Shown here one piece after another: positions 45,186 to 56,877 of a stretch of DNA of 64,000 nucleotides. This DNA comes from Manihot esculenta (taxonomy: Eukaryota; Streptophyta; Magnoliopsida; Malpighiales; Euphorbiaceae). The stretch spans positions 149,001 to 213,000 of the forward strand of contig NC_035164.2 in NCBI RefSeq assembly GCF_001659605.2. The letters are read 5' to 3'. Positions within the stretch are counted from its first letter, which is position 1. Each line of letters starts with the position of its first letter. The notes below the pieces were generated by a model, which saw only the letters and a program-made list of their open reading frames with translations, had not been told where the DNA came from and made no database searches. The position numbers were made by a program, and so were the translations under genes.

Positions 45186-47468
45186 TGTAATACCCGGCTA
45201 GAATCCGGCACCGGAATTCCTATTATCTGGCGGAATCCGGGGTATTGGGATTCTATCTAAGGGTAGGAGTTGTGTGTTATTAAGGGTTATGATGTGTTTA
45301 AATGTTTTAAGGTTAAGGGAAGTGAGTTTTTGAGTTGAAATGACCTAAGGCAGTTGAGCCAATTTCGGCCGCCGAAAGTAAGTTCGGCCGCCGAAAGTGT
45401 TTGGCTTCCGAAGGGAAGTTCGGCCCCCGAACGTTGCATGGTCTTGCATATGTTTGGGCAGCCGACGAGGAGGTGGCCAGCCAAGCTGAGTCATGGCTTT
45501 TGACAGATGTTGGCCTCAGATTCTTGCCATGAATTAGCCACGTCTTCTATGACTCATCTGCAAGTGATTTGAGCAGCTCATGCAGGAGTTTGCTCATTCA
45601 CCAAGTTTTGAAAGGTTTGAAGCAAAAGTGAGTTTGAGAGAGTTTGAGAGTGTGAGAAGAGGTTGATCCGTTTTCCCTTGTTCAGAACGTGCATCTTCCT
45701 GTTTACAAGGTAAGGGACGAGTTAGAACCTGTGTATATGTTTTTCTGAAGGTTTTAGGAGGATTGGTGATAGGAGATGCATGCTTAGGTTGTTCATGGTA
45801 GCTTTTTGATGAGTTATGCATGTATATATGTTTATGTGTTAGGTTTGTTTTGTTCTTTGGGGTTATTAGCTAGTTTTGGACCCCTGTGATCATATACATG
45901 AGTATATGTATGTTGAGAGGTGAAGTTTGCATGTTTTGAGAAGTTGAAGGAAAGAAGGAGATGGTTTGCCGTTGAAACTGAGTTCTGGATGAACTCAGGT
46001 TCGGCAGCCGAAGGTTTATTCGGCCGCCGAACCTCTTGCATGGTGGCTTAGGCTGCCACAGCATGCCCCCGAGTGTTGTGCATGTTCGGCTCTGTTTGGG
46101 GGATTCGGCCGCCGAAGGTGCCGCCGAAGATTAGAGACTTTCGTCTCTGGAGTGCCTTGTGGCCTCCGAAACTTGCCCCCGAAAGGGTTCGGCCGCCGAA
46201 CATAGAGCTTCGGCCGCCGAAGGTGCTTGAGTTTCGTCTCTGGAGAGGACATTCGGCCGCCGAACCTGCCGCCGAAAGTGTTCTGTCCAGCTTTCTTTTG
46301 CTTGCTTTGCATGACTATTAGAGTGAGTGTAAGGGGATTCTTGGGGAGTTTAATAGAGTTGGTCATAAGCTTGTTTGGTCCCTCATTTGAGTCTTTATGT
46401 GCTTATACAGACCAGAGGAACCAGAGAGAGCAGCAGTGAGTACTGCTCCAGAGTTTTCAGAGCCTGCAGAGTCAGTCAGTCCAGATAGCCAAAGGTGAGT
46501 GGAACTAAACTTAAGACTGATGATTTTTAATTGAACCACAAGCTGCTTTTAGCATATCTCATGCATCATGTTTATGCCATAGGTTGCTTGCATTAGTATT
46601 CACGAATATGTTGCATTGCATTGTTATTTGATGATGTGAGTAAATGCTGAATGATCCAATAGTCACAGACAGGAAGACCAGGAGCCTTTGACTACGCCCT
46701 GGCACGTATAGCAAAGACCAGGAGCCTTTGACTACGCCCTGGCAGGTATATAGCAAAGTCCAGGAGCCTTTGACTACGCCCTGGCAATGGTAAGTTCACA
46801 GGTGTTATATACACATATACATATATGACAGGAAGACCAGGTGCTCGATTCTACGCCCTGGCACAGAGTTACTGGGACTATGTGGTGACAGGTTTACTCT
46901 TGATGTGGCTTGTCTGTGATATGGTGCATTCCATGAGATCATATTTTACTGAGATGTTTTACTGTTCTACTCACTGGGCTATAGAGCTCATCCCACTCCC
47001 TTAACCCCAGTTTTGCAGGTTCAGTGTACAGTGTACAGGGACAGTCCAGCAGAGTACAGGAAGAGTAAAGAGATCTGTAATAGCTTAGAGTGGACATGTA
47101 ATATTAAAGAGATGTAATAGTTGTTGCTTGACCTAGACCTAGTGATGTATGTTGTGTACATGATCTGTATATATATATATATGTTTTCCTGTATGTGAAA
47201 ACCAGGCTTAACAGGTATGAATTAACCCATCTAGAGCAAGCTCTAGTCAGGGATACAGAGTACAGAGTACATGAGTACAGAGTACAGAGATAGTGCATGC
47301 ACAGGTTAAGCCTTGGTTCAGTAAAGAGTTTTATTTTCACATAAAATGTATGATCATGTATGAGTTTTACAGGTACACAGAGAGTATAGCAGGCTTGCTA
47401 CGGGTTCTGGCGGCCTTAAGCCGACCTGAATCCTAGCGCCGGTGACGGTCCGTTTTGGGGTCGTTACA
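45186..47468 (+). mobile_element. 3' LTR of element B
   Basis: 2,283 bp after a polypurine tract (45173-45185). Contains donor ACAAG/GTAAGG (GT 45720), palindrome cluster (about 45,365-46,275), candidate exon 46411-46494 (the acceptor changed to TTATACAG), minisatellite 46672-46863. Ends TCGTTACA at 47468. Confidence 0.88.
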
Positions 47469-47508
47469 GGAGCCGTTACAGAGGGGTATCGGTTTCCGGG
47501 CTGTTACA
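47469..47508 (+). mobile_element. Stacked LTR-end relics
   Basis: Two further LTR-terminus-like pieces, GAGCCGTTACA and CGGTTTCCGGGCTGTTACA, directly follow the B LTR end. They look like leftovers of other LTR ends at a recombination site. Confidence 0.55.
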
Positions 47509-47898
47509 CCAACCCCCCTGGACCTTCGAACTTTGGATGATATGGGGTTGCTTTGCAAAGTGGGGGGAAATTTTTTTATTGCACCTGCAGGACCTATCAC
47601 ACCACGCCATGAGCGTGTATTCAGGAGGAGGACAGCCAGCCAACCAACCACTTCTCAGAACCCTGCCCCAGCAGAAAGTCCAGTACAAGAGCCAGTAGAG
47701 GTGGCAGTGAACGAACCAGCAGAAGAGGCACCTCCAGAGGAACCTCAGCAAGCCACAGATGAGGTACCAACAGAAGTACCTCAAGACCAGATAGTGGAAG
47801 CACGCCTCAGCAGAATAGAGGACATAATGCAACACATGGAGCGCCTACTGCAACTGCTTGTGGACAATTTCCTGCCCACAGACCATAACAGACAGTGA
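47509..47898 (+). pseudogene. C-terminal ORF fragment of an Athila-like element
   Basis: Frame open to TGA at 47896-47898. The fragment reads LDLRTLDDMGLLCKVGGNFF, then an Arg-rich stretch, a Pro/Glu-rich linker and a helix ARLSRIEDIMQHMERLLQLL. The upstream ATG at 47455 lies in LTR sequence and is not the real start. Position, immediately before a noncoding region with the TGTGGGGGT motif and an Athila-type LTR, suggests the last ORF of such an element. Exact identity unknown. Confidence 0.4.
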
Positions 47899-47937
47899 TT
47901 TGGCCTAGTGATTTGCCCAAATCACTGACCAAATCAC
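47895..47937 (+). repeat. Nested hairpin over the ORF stop codon
   Basis: Outer arms GTGATTTGG (47895-47903) and CCAAATCAC (47929-47937); inner arms AGTGATTTG (47907-47915) and CAAATCACT (47918-47926). Related palindromes lie at 49075-49094 and 49153-49171. Confidence 0.8.
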
Positions 47938-48914
47938 CCACAGGCCAGGAAATCTCTTTCCCTCTTGATTTTTATTTATATATTTAACATTGTGGACAAT
48001 GTTTGCAATAGGTGTGGGGGTACTGGGCATTATTTTTGCATTGTTTACACCATCTTTTGCTTTGTTTTTGTTTCTTTTTACATCTTTTTACCCTATTACA
48101 CACACCAAAATTTTTTTTCTTTCACACATTTGTTCTTTTGCACACATCTTTCACTTCTGCATATACACATAGAATTTTGTTTTAGCCTATTGCTCTACTC
48201 AGCATAGATGACAAAGTTAAAAGAGCTTCCTATCTCATGACCCCATTAATTTTTCCAACCTTTTAAGCCTAAATTGAATCATTTACAGTATGTTACCTTC
48301 ACCTAGAAAGTTTTTCTCTTGAATTGAATCTTTAAATCTGCTGAGGTCAAGGGAAATAAAAACACAAATACATGCGAATAAAAAGTTAGTGTAATACCCT
48401 ATGAGCTGATTTGCCCAAACTGTTATGAAAAGAAAAGAAAAAGAAAAACCAGCACAAAGCACAAATCATAAACCTGTTCCAATGATCAAATAAGCTATGA
48501 ACAAAGCTAGTAGCCACTTGAACAATTGACTAACTGAGTAATCGGGGGTGGGTATCACCAATATGCACCTTCGCGTAAAAAGGTTGGTGACTTTTTCAGG
48601 CAAGGATAAGAATAAGTGCTGCTGAATAAAAAAGTGTGTTTAAAAAAGGGCAAGTTACTCTTAGGGGTTGCATTAAGCTTAAAACAAAAGAATAAGCATG
48701 ATTGAACCAAAAACCTTTCTCTTGGCCACGGTAGGTGAAAGGAAACAAGAAAAGGAAAGGACAACCTTGGTGCATGTAATCTATACTGTGATACTTAAGT
48801 TTAGGAGTCTAGGGGGGCTGATTAAGTGGTACTTAGGCTCAAAAGAAAAATGAGCTTGATTGACTAAGTTATTTGTTGCTTGAGGACAAGCAAAAAGCTA
48901 GGTGTGTGGGTATT
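47899..48914 (+). other. 3' non-coding region and polypurine tract of the Athila-like element
   Basis: Contains AACATTGTGGACAATGTTTG and AGGTGTGGGGGTAC (about 48,008), a pattern I know from Athila 3' regions, then GCTTGAGGACAAGC and a purine/G-rich tract ending GTGTGTGGGTATT directly before the LTR. No ORF of note. Confidence 0.55.
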
Positions 48915-50332
48915 TGATCAAACATAATTTAGCCACATTTTTATTATCTTTATTACTGCTTAATTACACATTTTCTAGCTTAATTTATGGTTTTTGTCAT
49001 GTTTTTATAGAAAAGGAAGAAAATGGAAAGTTGGAGAAAAAGTGTAGAAAAAGCTGGAAAAGTGATTGGTTCAAAGTGATTTGGCCAAATCACTGCCCAA
49101 ATCAAGCTGAAGCAGAAAATTGGGACTAACTCACAGAAAGCGATTGGGGCAAGCGATTTGGGCAAATCACTGCCCAAATCAAAATGACACAGTGGCGAAC
49201 AGCAGAGCGGGAAAAAGGCAGAATTGAAAATTTAAAAGCATTGAAGTCCTATCCTACTTCAAACACTTCAAGATCAATCCTAGGACATCTCCAAGAGTCA
49301 CTCCAAGAAAAACTTTCTCAAGAAGAAGAATTCATTCATAATTAAATACAAAAGCAAAGAAGGAATAAAAGACCACAAAAAGATCAATTCAAATTAGGAT
49401 TCCGAATCCTAATTGGATTAGGACTCTTCACCTATAAAAGGAGGCAGCCCCAAATCAGCAAGAAATCATCAGATCTTCTATAGAATCTCATCGGCAACAC
49501 TGCAGAATTCCAGCAGCCTCTCTTCTTCTACTTTTCTCCTTTCTTTTTGTGTATTTTGTCCACCATGAATGGCTAAACACTTTTCTTTTCTAGTTGAAGT
49601 TGGAAAAATTCAGTTTGTGATGAAATGGGAGATTTAAATCTCCATTATTAAACTCTTCTTTATTTTCAATATTTATGCAACTTGATCTTTCTATTATTAT
49701 TACTTTGCTTTTAGAATCAATTAAGGCCTATTGCTTTTAATTGCTTGAGTAATATATTATTTGAATGATTTAGGTCCGTAATTGCTTAGGTTGTTTAAAC
49801 TCAAGTATAATAGGTTGCATAATCTAAACTTGACCACGCGGTTGGCAAGGATAGAATTAGGTTTTCTCTAAGTCTTAACGCAGTTAATAGTTGAAAAGTA
49901 AAAATCCCTAAGGACGTTACTTGGCAACTTATTAACTAGTGTTTGATTAGCGAACGTTTCCTAATCAAACTAGAACTAAGGAGGAATTTGGATTGTGAGA
50001 AGCGTCTTCCACATCCTAAACTAATTTATTGAAATAAATAGGAGTATTAAAGAGTCAATGATCAATTCTAAACAAACTGAAATAGATCCATGCTTCAACT
50101 AGAATCCTTTTCCTATTGGAATTCTCGTCTTTTTAAATTATTGCTTTTCTTGCTATTTAGTTTTAATTCATCAAATCAAACCCCCCTCTTTTTACTTTGT
50201 TTGTTTACCTTAGTCATTATTAGGAAAATCTGTAGTGTCAAATCCCTGTGGTTCGACTCTATTGCCACTATCTACAAATTATTTGTTGATTGATAATAGG
50301 TTTATTTTTTACGGCTTCGACAACCACTATCA
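48915..50332 (+). mobile_element. Athila-like LTR (3')
   Basis: About 1,418 bp from TGATCAAACATA to CCACTATCA. TATA-like CTATAAAAGGAG lies at about 49,432. The end region AATCCCTGTGGTTCGACTC (about 50,240) and TTTTTTACGGCTTCGACAAC are typical of Athila-type LTR ends. It abuts a copia fragment on the right, its flanking DNA. Confidence 0.6.
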
Positions 50333-50718
50333 GAAGGGTTACAAGTTTTTTCACCCTCTATCTAGAAAATACTTTGTCAGTATGGATGTTACATTTAGAG
50401 TGACTGAACCGTACTTCAATACTACCCCATCACCTCTTCAGGGGGAGGATAATGAGAGAGAAGAGATGATTCCTATAACCCTAGAACGTTTTACTCTAGA
50501 GGAGACTGCTATACAGGGGGAGACTACTGGTTATCAGGAGACTATTATACAGGAGGAGACTATTGGTGATCAAATTGGGCGTTTAGATAAATCAAATTTA
50601 AAGAGATACTCAAGAAGAGACAAAACAAATGCAGAAAAAGCCGTTGGGTCGCCTACTCAGTGTCATGAATCTTCATTTTCTCCATCTGGTCAATCATCCC
50701 TAAACTTTAAGTTATTTG
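50333..50718 (+). pseudogene. Ty1/copia pol fragment (between integrase and RT), left half
   Basis: Encodes KGYKFFHPLSRKYFVSMDVT, characteristic of the end of copia integrase, then a variable linker. Element D interrupts after GTTATTTG (target ATTTG, 50714-50718). The Athila LTR lies directly to the left. Confidence 0.8.
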
Positions 50719-52653
50719 TGTAACAGCCCGCTTACCGGACCATCACCGGCACTAGGATCCAGATCGGCTTAAGGCCGCCGGGACCCGTAGTAAGCCTACT
50801 GTCAACTCTGTGTACCTGATAAAACCCATACATGATCGTACTTAAGCTTAAAACTGTTACTTACTCTTCTTTTTTTTTCTTTGCTTGACTATCTTTTCTT
50901 TCTTGAAACTTTTCTCATTAACTAAGCCTGGACTATGCATGCTCTGTCTGTATGCACTCGAAGAGTGATACCTGCTATGGTACCATACAGTGACTACAGA
51001 GATAGAAAGACTACCATGCACCACGCTTAGCTCATCATCAACCACATTATCTCAATCATATAAAACATAAAAGGATCATGTGCAAAGGGATAACAAGCAC
51101 TAGGGCCAAGCACAATACTATAACTCACTAGATAACTTGCTATTACATCATTTCTATACATTACATAAACTCTGTACTGTACATCATTATCATGTCCACT
51201 ATGCTATACTATTACATATGCCTTTTACCCTTGCTATCTCTTTCTCTTTCTCTTCTCTGAGGCCCTGAAAAATGGGGTTAGGGAGAGGGATGAGCTGCTA
51301 AAGCCCAGTGAGCGGAATCTATAAAAAATCACATTTAAAACATGCTATCATATGATGCATCACTGCACAAACATTTCACATCTCGGATTGGACATGATCC
51401 CAAAACTCCCTCTGTCAGTGCCCGGCCCCCAAAGGAGCTCACACAGGTCTTTCACTAACTACTCATGGTGCCCGACCCTATAAGGGCTCTCACAGGACTC
51501 ATCCAAGGTAAATGCCCGGCCCCAAAGGAGCTCACACAGGACATACAATAATGACAGACTTATGGGCTATTGAGATCGCCTCGGTCCAATCCACATATAC
51601 AAGTAATAATGCAATGCATCAACTTGGTGACTACTAATGCAAAGCATCCTACATAAACATGGCATTAATGATGCATGAATCATGCTAAAACAGTTCTTAA
51701 CTTTTAAAATAAAGTTCTGTTCCACTCACCTCTGTCAACCGCTGAGCAGTCTCTGTGTAACTCTAACTCTGTGGGCCTCCTTGGTCTCTCGGGTCCGTAC
51801 CTACACAGGTGGACTCCAATGAGGACCAAACTTACTTAAACATAACTCCTACAATCTCCCCAAAACCCCTCTAAAACATCATAGGCATGCATGGAAAAAT
51901 GGGCAAAAGAAGGCTGGACTGGGCACTTTCGGCGGCTGGTTCGGCGGCCGAAACCTCCCTCCAGAGACGAAACTCATGCATGTTCGGCGGCACCTTCGGC
52001 GGCCGAAAGTCTCGTCCAGAGACGAAACTCATGCACTTTCGGCGGCCGAACTCCCTCTTTCGGCGGCCGAAAGCCCCTTTCGCACCCAAAAGCCTAGCTT
52101 TCGGGGGCAAGGTTTGGCAGCCGAAACTGCCTCCACAAGGGGTTCGGCGGCCGAACCTTACTTCGGCGGCCGAACCTGGATTCTCCAGAAAGGCAGAATC
52201 CGAGCACAACTCATGCTCTCAGCCTCCAAATCCTATCAAACACCCATAACATGCATACCAACACTTCTGAACTAACATATAACATAACTCATGCATATAG
52301 AGGCCTAAAAACTAGTTCAAGCCCCAAAAACAACAACAAAACGCATATGATCAACATATGCTCAAACTCATGCTTATACCCCAAAACATGCCATAAAACT
52401 CTCTTAAAACTTCTAAAAACATACTTTAAACATAAGGGGAGGTGAGGATCCATGCTTACCTCTTGAAGAACTAGAGGCTTGATGATCCAAGCTTGGAGAT
52501 GGGGAAAAACTCAATCACAATCTCCAAGTGCTCAACTTTGCTTCCTTTTGCTCAAATCTCTAAAACAAAGCTCAAAACAAGTTAAAACATGCAAGATTTG
52601 AGGAAAACATGAGAAATCACACCAAGGAGAGCTTGAACCTACCTTTGACCCAA
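50719..52653 (-). mobile_element. 3' LTR of element D, U3 start missing
   Basis: Identical in layout to the right LTR up to TTTGACCCAA, where it joins gag. Minisatellite at 51417-51541 with units TGCCCGGCCCCAAAGGAGCTC. Donor GT at complement(52458..52459). Confidence 0.9.
51417..51541 (-). repeat. LTR D minisatellite
   Basis: Three units with core TGCCCGGCCCCAAAGGAGCT and CACACAGG. The middle unit reads GCCCGACCCTATAAGGGCTC. A second copy is at 57577-57701 in the other LTR. Unlike the other subfamilies, a CCAGG/CCTGG stem is not evident. Confidence 0.8.
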
Positions 52654-54316
52654 TGGGAGCAACAAAGGAATGTGAAGCACCAGGGTCTAACAAAGCATAC
52701 ACCTCAGAACACCCAATGAGGAGATTACCTGACACCACGGTGTTAGAAGTGTTTGCCTCCTGCTGTGTCATCGTGAAAATCCGCGCCGGAGCTGACGGAC
52801 CTCCACCTCTGGGACCTGCAGATGAAGAGGCTGACCCTCTCCCTCTGCCTCTGCCCTGCGTCATAACTGAAGCTGGTGGCTGTGGCATGCTAGCTGGAGT
52901 TGTCTGCTGGGATGGTGCCGTGAAAGATGCCTGAGGGCACTCACGAGCCATGTGTCCCTCCTGGCCGCACCTGTAACATCCTGTAATCCCCAAACGACAA
53001 ACTCCTCTGTGCGCCTTACCGCACCGACCACACACTGGAACCTCTGAGCCTGAACTCATGCCACTGCCTAATCCCAGACCTGCTTTAATCTTATTCCAGA
53101 ACTTATTCTTCCTCGACTTCTGCGTGGAACCACTCCACTTCTTACCACTGGAAGTTACTGCACCCTGTGAAGAGGGATCTGACTTACCCCTACCTGGGGT
53201 CTTAGAACCAGAAGACTGTGCCGGCTGCTGTTTCACTGTACCCTGTATAATGGCACTAGCCTCCATCCTCCGTGCTAAATCCACCACGGTGTGGAAACTC
53301 TCCCTCTCGGCTGCATGGATCAAAGAGGAATATCTGGAATGCAGTTTCATAGCATACCTCCTAGCCTTTTTCTGTTCCGTATCATAGGCCTGTCCTGCAT
53401 ACCGCAGCAACGCCAGAAACCTGTCAGTAAACTCATCAATACTCATATCCTCTGTCTGCTTGAGCTGCTCAAACTCTATCATCTTTAGCTCTTTCGAACT
53501 ATCTGGGAATGCCCATCCGGCAAACTCATTAGCAAACTCCTCCCAAGACATGTTATCCAACCTAGGGTCCACATAGACGCCAAACCATTCCTTCGCCTTC
53601 TTACATTTTAAAGTGAACCCTGCCATCTGAATGGCTCTGGTATCATCTGCCCCTAGCTCATCTGCTATCATCTTGACTGCTTTAATGTACTCAAATGGAT
53701 CATCTCCTGATTGATACTTAGGAGCATCTAACTTTAGGTAATCAGTCATCTTTACCTTGCTCCTCACAGATGGGCCAGGTTGAGGTGTTTGGATAACTGG
53801 GGCTTCTGGTTGTACCACTGGTGGTGGTGGGGGAGGTGCAGAACTTTCTGGTGTAGAGTAAAAAGGTGAGGGTGGATACATGGGATATGGTGGATATGGG
53901 GGGTAATACGGTGGATAAGGCATATATGTGGGATATGGGTGAAAACTAGGATAATCCGACGTCCCTCCCATCGAATATCCTGGGCCCTGTGGGTAGGGCT
54001 GATAGTGGGGTGGATAACCATACCCCGAGGCCTGACCGCCTCCCTGTGATGATCCCACATCCTCCTCTGTCATGCCAACACCTAACCCTCCATCCCTTCT
54101 GGGATCCACTTCCATCTCTTCCCTTGTATCACTAGATCTTCTTCTCTGTTCTGTCTCCCTCCTGCTTTCATCAAAAGACCTTCTAGGGTCCCTTGATGAT
54201 CTTTCTCTGCCTGCCCTTTGGGACATAGCTCTTGGCAAAGCAGGGGGACACCCTTCCATACCCTCATTCTCGGGCGGAGCTCCAGTCAATCTAGCTGATC
54301 GACGGGTTCCTCTCAT
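52651..54316 (-). CDS. Element D gag, fused into LTR after the protease motif
   Basis: ATG at 54316 ([16 protein letters not shown]), 8 nt after an acceptor-like TTTTCAG. The frame is open through the Tyr/Pro-rich region ([12 protein letters not shown]), the gag core with [20 protein letters not shown], the zinc knuckle GCYRCGQEGHMARECPQ, and the first protease residues ending [15 protein letters not shown], then runs into LTR sequence to a stop at 52532. It would give a capsid protein with nucleocapsid knuckle but no enzymes. Distinct from B and C in the linker (extra PPPPPPV stretch). Confidence 0.88.
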
Positions 54317-54483
54317 CTTAGCTTCTGAAAACATATCATAAACTTTAGCATCATAGGATCCATGTAACAACATGAACCCTCAACTCATAGCATAGCATAT
54401 CATAGCATATCATTAAATGCACATGCATAAAATCATGGCATTACACATCAAGACAGGACTCAACATCCTATCCTAGTGGACAT
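54317..54483 (-). other. Element D leader, gag-proximal part
   Basis: Non-coding leader between gag ATG and the point where solo LTR E inserted; carries the acceptor AG at complement(54325..54326). The last five bases GACAT (54479-54483) are the duplicated target. The leader continues at 56759-56877. Confidence 0.85.
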
Positions 54484-56753
54484 TGTAATACCCGGCTAGA
54501 CTCCGGTATCGGAATCCCTACCGTCCGGTGGGACCTCGGATGTCGAAAAACTCTAGAAGGGTAAAACTATGATTTTATGAAATGTTTTCATGTATTTCAT
54601 GTTTTTAAGTAAGAAATTAAATGAGTTTTGGCATAAAAAATCTTTGGAGGAAAACCCAGGTTCGGCCGCCGAACTCCGAAGTTCGGCCGCCGAACATGCA
54701 TGCTTTCGGAGGGACTTTAGGCGCCCGAAAGTTTTGAGTGAGGGAAATACAGGTTCGGCCGCCGAACTCCAAGTTCGGCCGCCGAACCTTGCATGCATGC
54801 GGAGGCACTTTTGGCCCCCGAACGTGGCCTGGCCAGCCACCTATAAAAGGGGCACTTAGCCGAAATGGGAGAGTTTTCTCCCATTTTCAACCGCAGCAAG
54901 CTTCCGACCTCCCTCTCCCAAATCTTGTGTTTTTCCTTCAATCCCCACCATTTTCTTTGAGTTTTAAGGTTCCACAAAGGTTTTTGAGTGTTTTTAAGCA
55001 AGTTTGGAGCTTGGAAGTCTTGGAGCTAAATCCCTCCATTTTCCGAGCTAGGGTCGTTCTTCCTCTAGATCTTCAAGAGGTAAGCTTCGATCTATGCTTC
55101 TTTTATGTTTTATGAAGGTTTTATGCAAGTTGATGGGGTAGAATGCATGTTAGGGTATATGTTAAACCTATGGGTTTTTGATGACTTTTTGGAACAATGT
55201 ATCTTGATTGTGTGTGATTGAAGTGTTGTAGATGGGGTATATGCATGTTTGAGGCCCCTAGGAACTTGTATGCATGCTTTGGTTGAACAATATGCATGTT
55301 TGGAAGGTTTGGAGGCGAAATGTGCTAAGGGAGCCAAGTTTCTGCCCTTTGGCAGAAACCAGGTTCGGCAGCCGAAGGTACTTTCGGCCGCCGAACATGG
55401 CTGGGGAGGCAGGCCTTTCGGCTGCCGAAGTTGCCCCCGAAAAGAGACTTTCGTCTCTGTCTGGCACTTTCGGCCGCCGAAGGTGCCGCCGAACCTACCT
55501 GAGTTTCGTCTCTGTCCAGGACTTTCGGCCGCCGAAGGTGCCGCCGAAAGTGCCCTGTTCAGCCATTTCTTGCATGTTTTCATGTGATGTTTTCAGGATG
55601 TTTTAGGGGGTCTTTGGGGAGTATTTTAGAGTCATGTTCATGTATGTTTGGTGCTTCATTTGAGTCCACCTGTGTAGGTTCGGACCCGAGGAACCGAGAC
55701 CCCCGGTTGTGAGATAGTCGTTCAGAGTTCGTTGCTAAAGCTTCAGTTACCAAGTGAGTGGAACAACCCCCTTAAGCTTTAAAGTAAATGAATAAATGAA
55801 TGAATCATAAAGCATTGCCCATGCATCATTATGCCATGAGATATATTAGGTTGTTTACATTAGAATTCACGAATATGTTGCATTGCATACTTTGTTGTTG
55901 ATGTGGATGAATGTTGAATGATCCATTAGCCCTTGTATGTCATGATAGCCTATGTGAGTCCAGGTGTGCCTGCTACGGCTCTACGCCCCTGGCACTATGA
56001 CTGATTATGGAAGTCCGGGTGTGCCTGCTACGGCTCTACGCCCCCGGCATGTATAAGTAAGAAAGATAGGGGCTAAATGGTGACAAGTTCATCCTTGTTG
56101 TGAAATGTTTGTGTTATGGCGCATACATGAAAGCATGAAGAAAGAAAAAGTTAAATGATAATGATAATAAAATGAATAATAATATATCTAAAAATGGAGG
56201 AATTAAAACAAATGTTTTTTCTCAGTTTCTGCTCACTGGGCTCTAGTAGCTCACCCCACTCCCTTTATCCCCAGAGTTGCAGGTACAGGATAGATCGAGA
56301 AGTCGGCTAGAGTGAAGTCAAGTCATGTATGTTGTAATAGATAGTAGTGGACATGAACATGAAGTAATGAGTATTTTATGACCATGTAATGTAATGAATG
56401 ATTTGATGATGTATTGAGGATTATAGTAGTGCTTGACCTAGAGGTGTGTGTGAATCCCCATTATGAACAGAATGTTTAATGACTATGATTATCCAAGCTG
56501 ATATGTATGATGATGATACCCCATTGGAGTATTTGATGAGGACTCCAGTGTGGGGTTTATGTATGATTTTGCATGGATGCACAGGTTTTGCTTGGATAAG
56601 AGAAAAGAAAATGTTTTACAGATCATGTATATGTGGTTATGTATGGGATTCCACAGGTTTACAAGAGGTATGTAGGCTTGCTACGGGTCCCGGCGGCCTT
56701 AAGCCGATCTGGATCCTAGCGCCGGTAACGGGTCGGATTTCCGGGTCGTTACA
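54484..56753 (+). mobile_element. Solo LTR E
   Basis: 2,270 bp, TGTAATACCCGG to GGTCGTTACA, flanked by GACAT (54479-54483 and 56754-56758), with no internal region: a product of LTR-LTR recombination. Contains TATAAAAG (54842), donor GT 55080, palindrome cluster (about 55,360-55,550), candidate exon 55678-55753, acceptor AG 56281-56282. Confidence 0.95.
55956..56050 (+). repeat. LTR E minisatellite, two units with covariation
   Basis: Unit 1 has CCAGG ... CCTGG, unit 2 CCGGG ... CCCGG around the same loop TGTGCCTGCTACGGCTCTAC. Both arms changed together. Confidence 0.85.
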
Positions 56754-56862
56754 GACATGATCTTCCTATTGTGCTTGCCCTCTAAAACAACCTCTTTCCG
56801 ATGTGAGATATCTCTAATCCCTGAGCATCTTAGCTCAGCACACCGTACTCTAGAGGCCCTAT

Positions 56863-56874
56863 GCTCTGATACCA
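56863..56874 (-). promoter_or_regulatory. Primer-binding site of element D
   Basis: GCTCTGATACCA on the plus strand, that is TGGTATCAGAGC on the element strand, 3 bp from the LTR. Confidence 0.9.
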
Positions 56875-56877
56875 ATC

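Larger units (their letters stand above)
28797..47468 (+). mobile_element. TyC element B (Ty3 chromovirus) with element C nested in gag
   Basis: Ordered parts: 5' LTR 28797-30909, primer site 30913-30924, gag start 31123-31249, element C 31250-40335, rest of gag-pol 40341-45111, hairpin 45149-45170, polypurine tract 45173-45185, 3' LTR 45186-47468. Without C it is about 9.6 kb. The two LTRs are clearly diverged (many differences in the first 100 bp) and the flanks ATAAC and GGAGC do not match, so B is old or recombinant. Confidence 0.85.

Noticed and set aside
47455..47508. Start codon at 47455 for the Athila-like ORF
   Set aside because: The first 18 codons are TyC LTR termini, so the ATG comes from the junction and not from the element.
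51417..51541. Regular repeats in the LTRs resembling a CRISPR array
   Set aside because: Plant nuclear LTR minisatellites with variable unit and spacer length; no cas genes.
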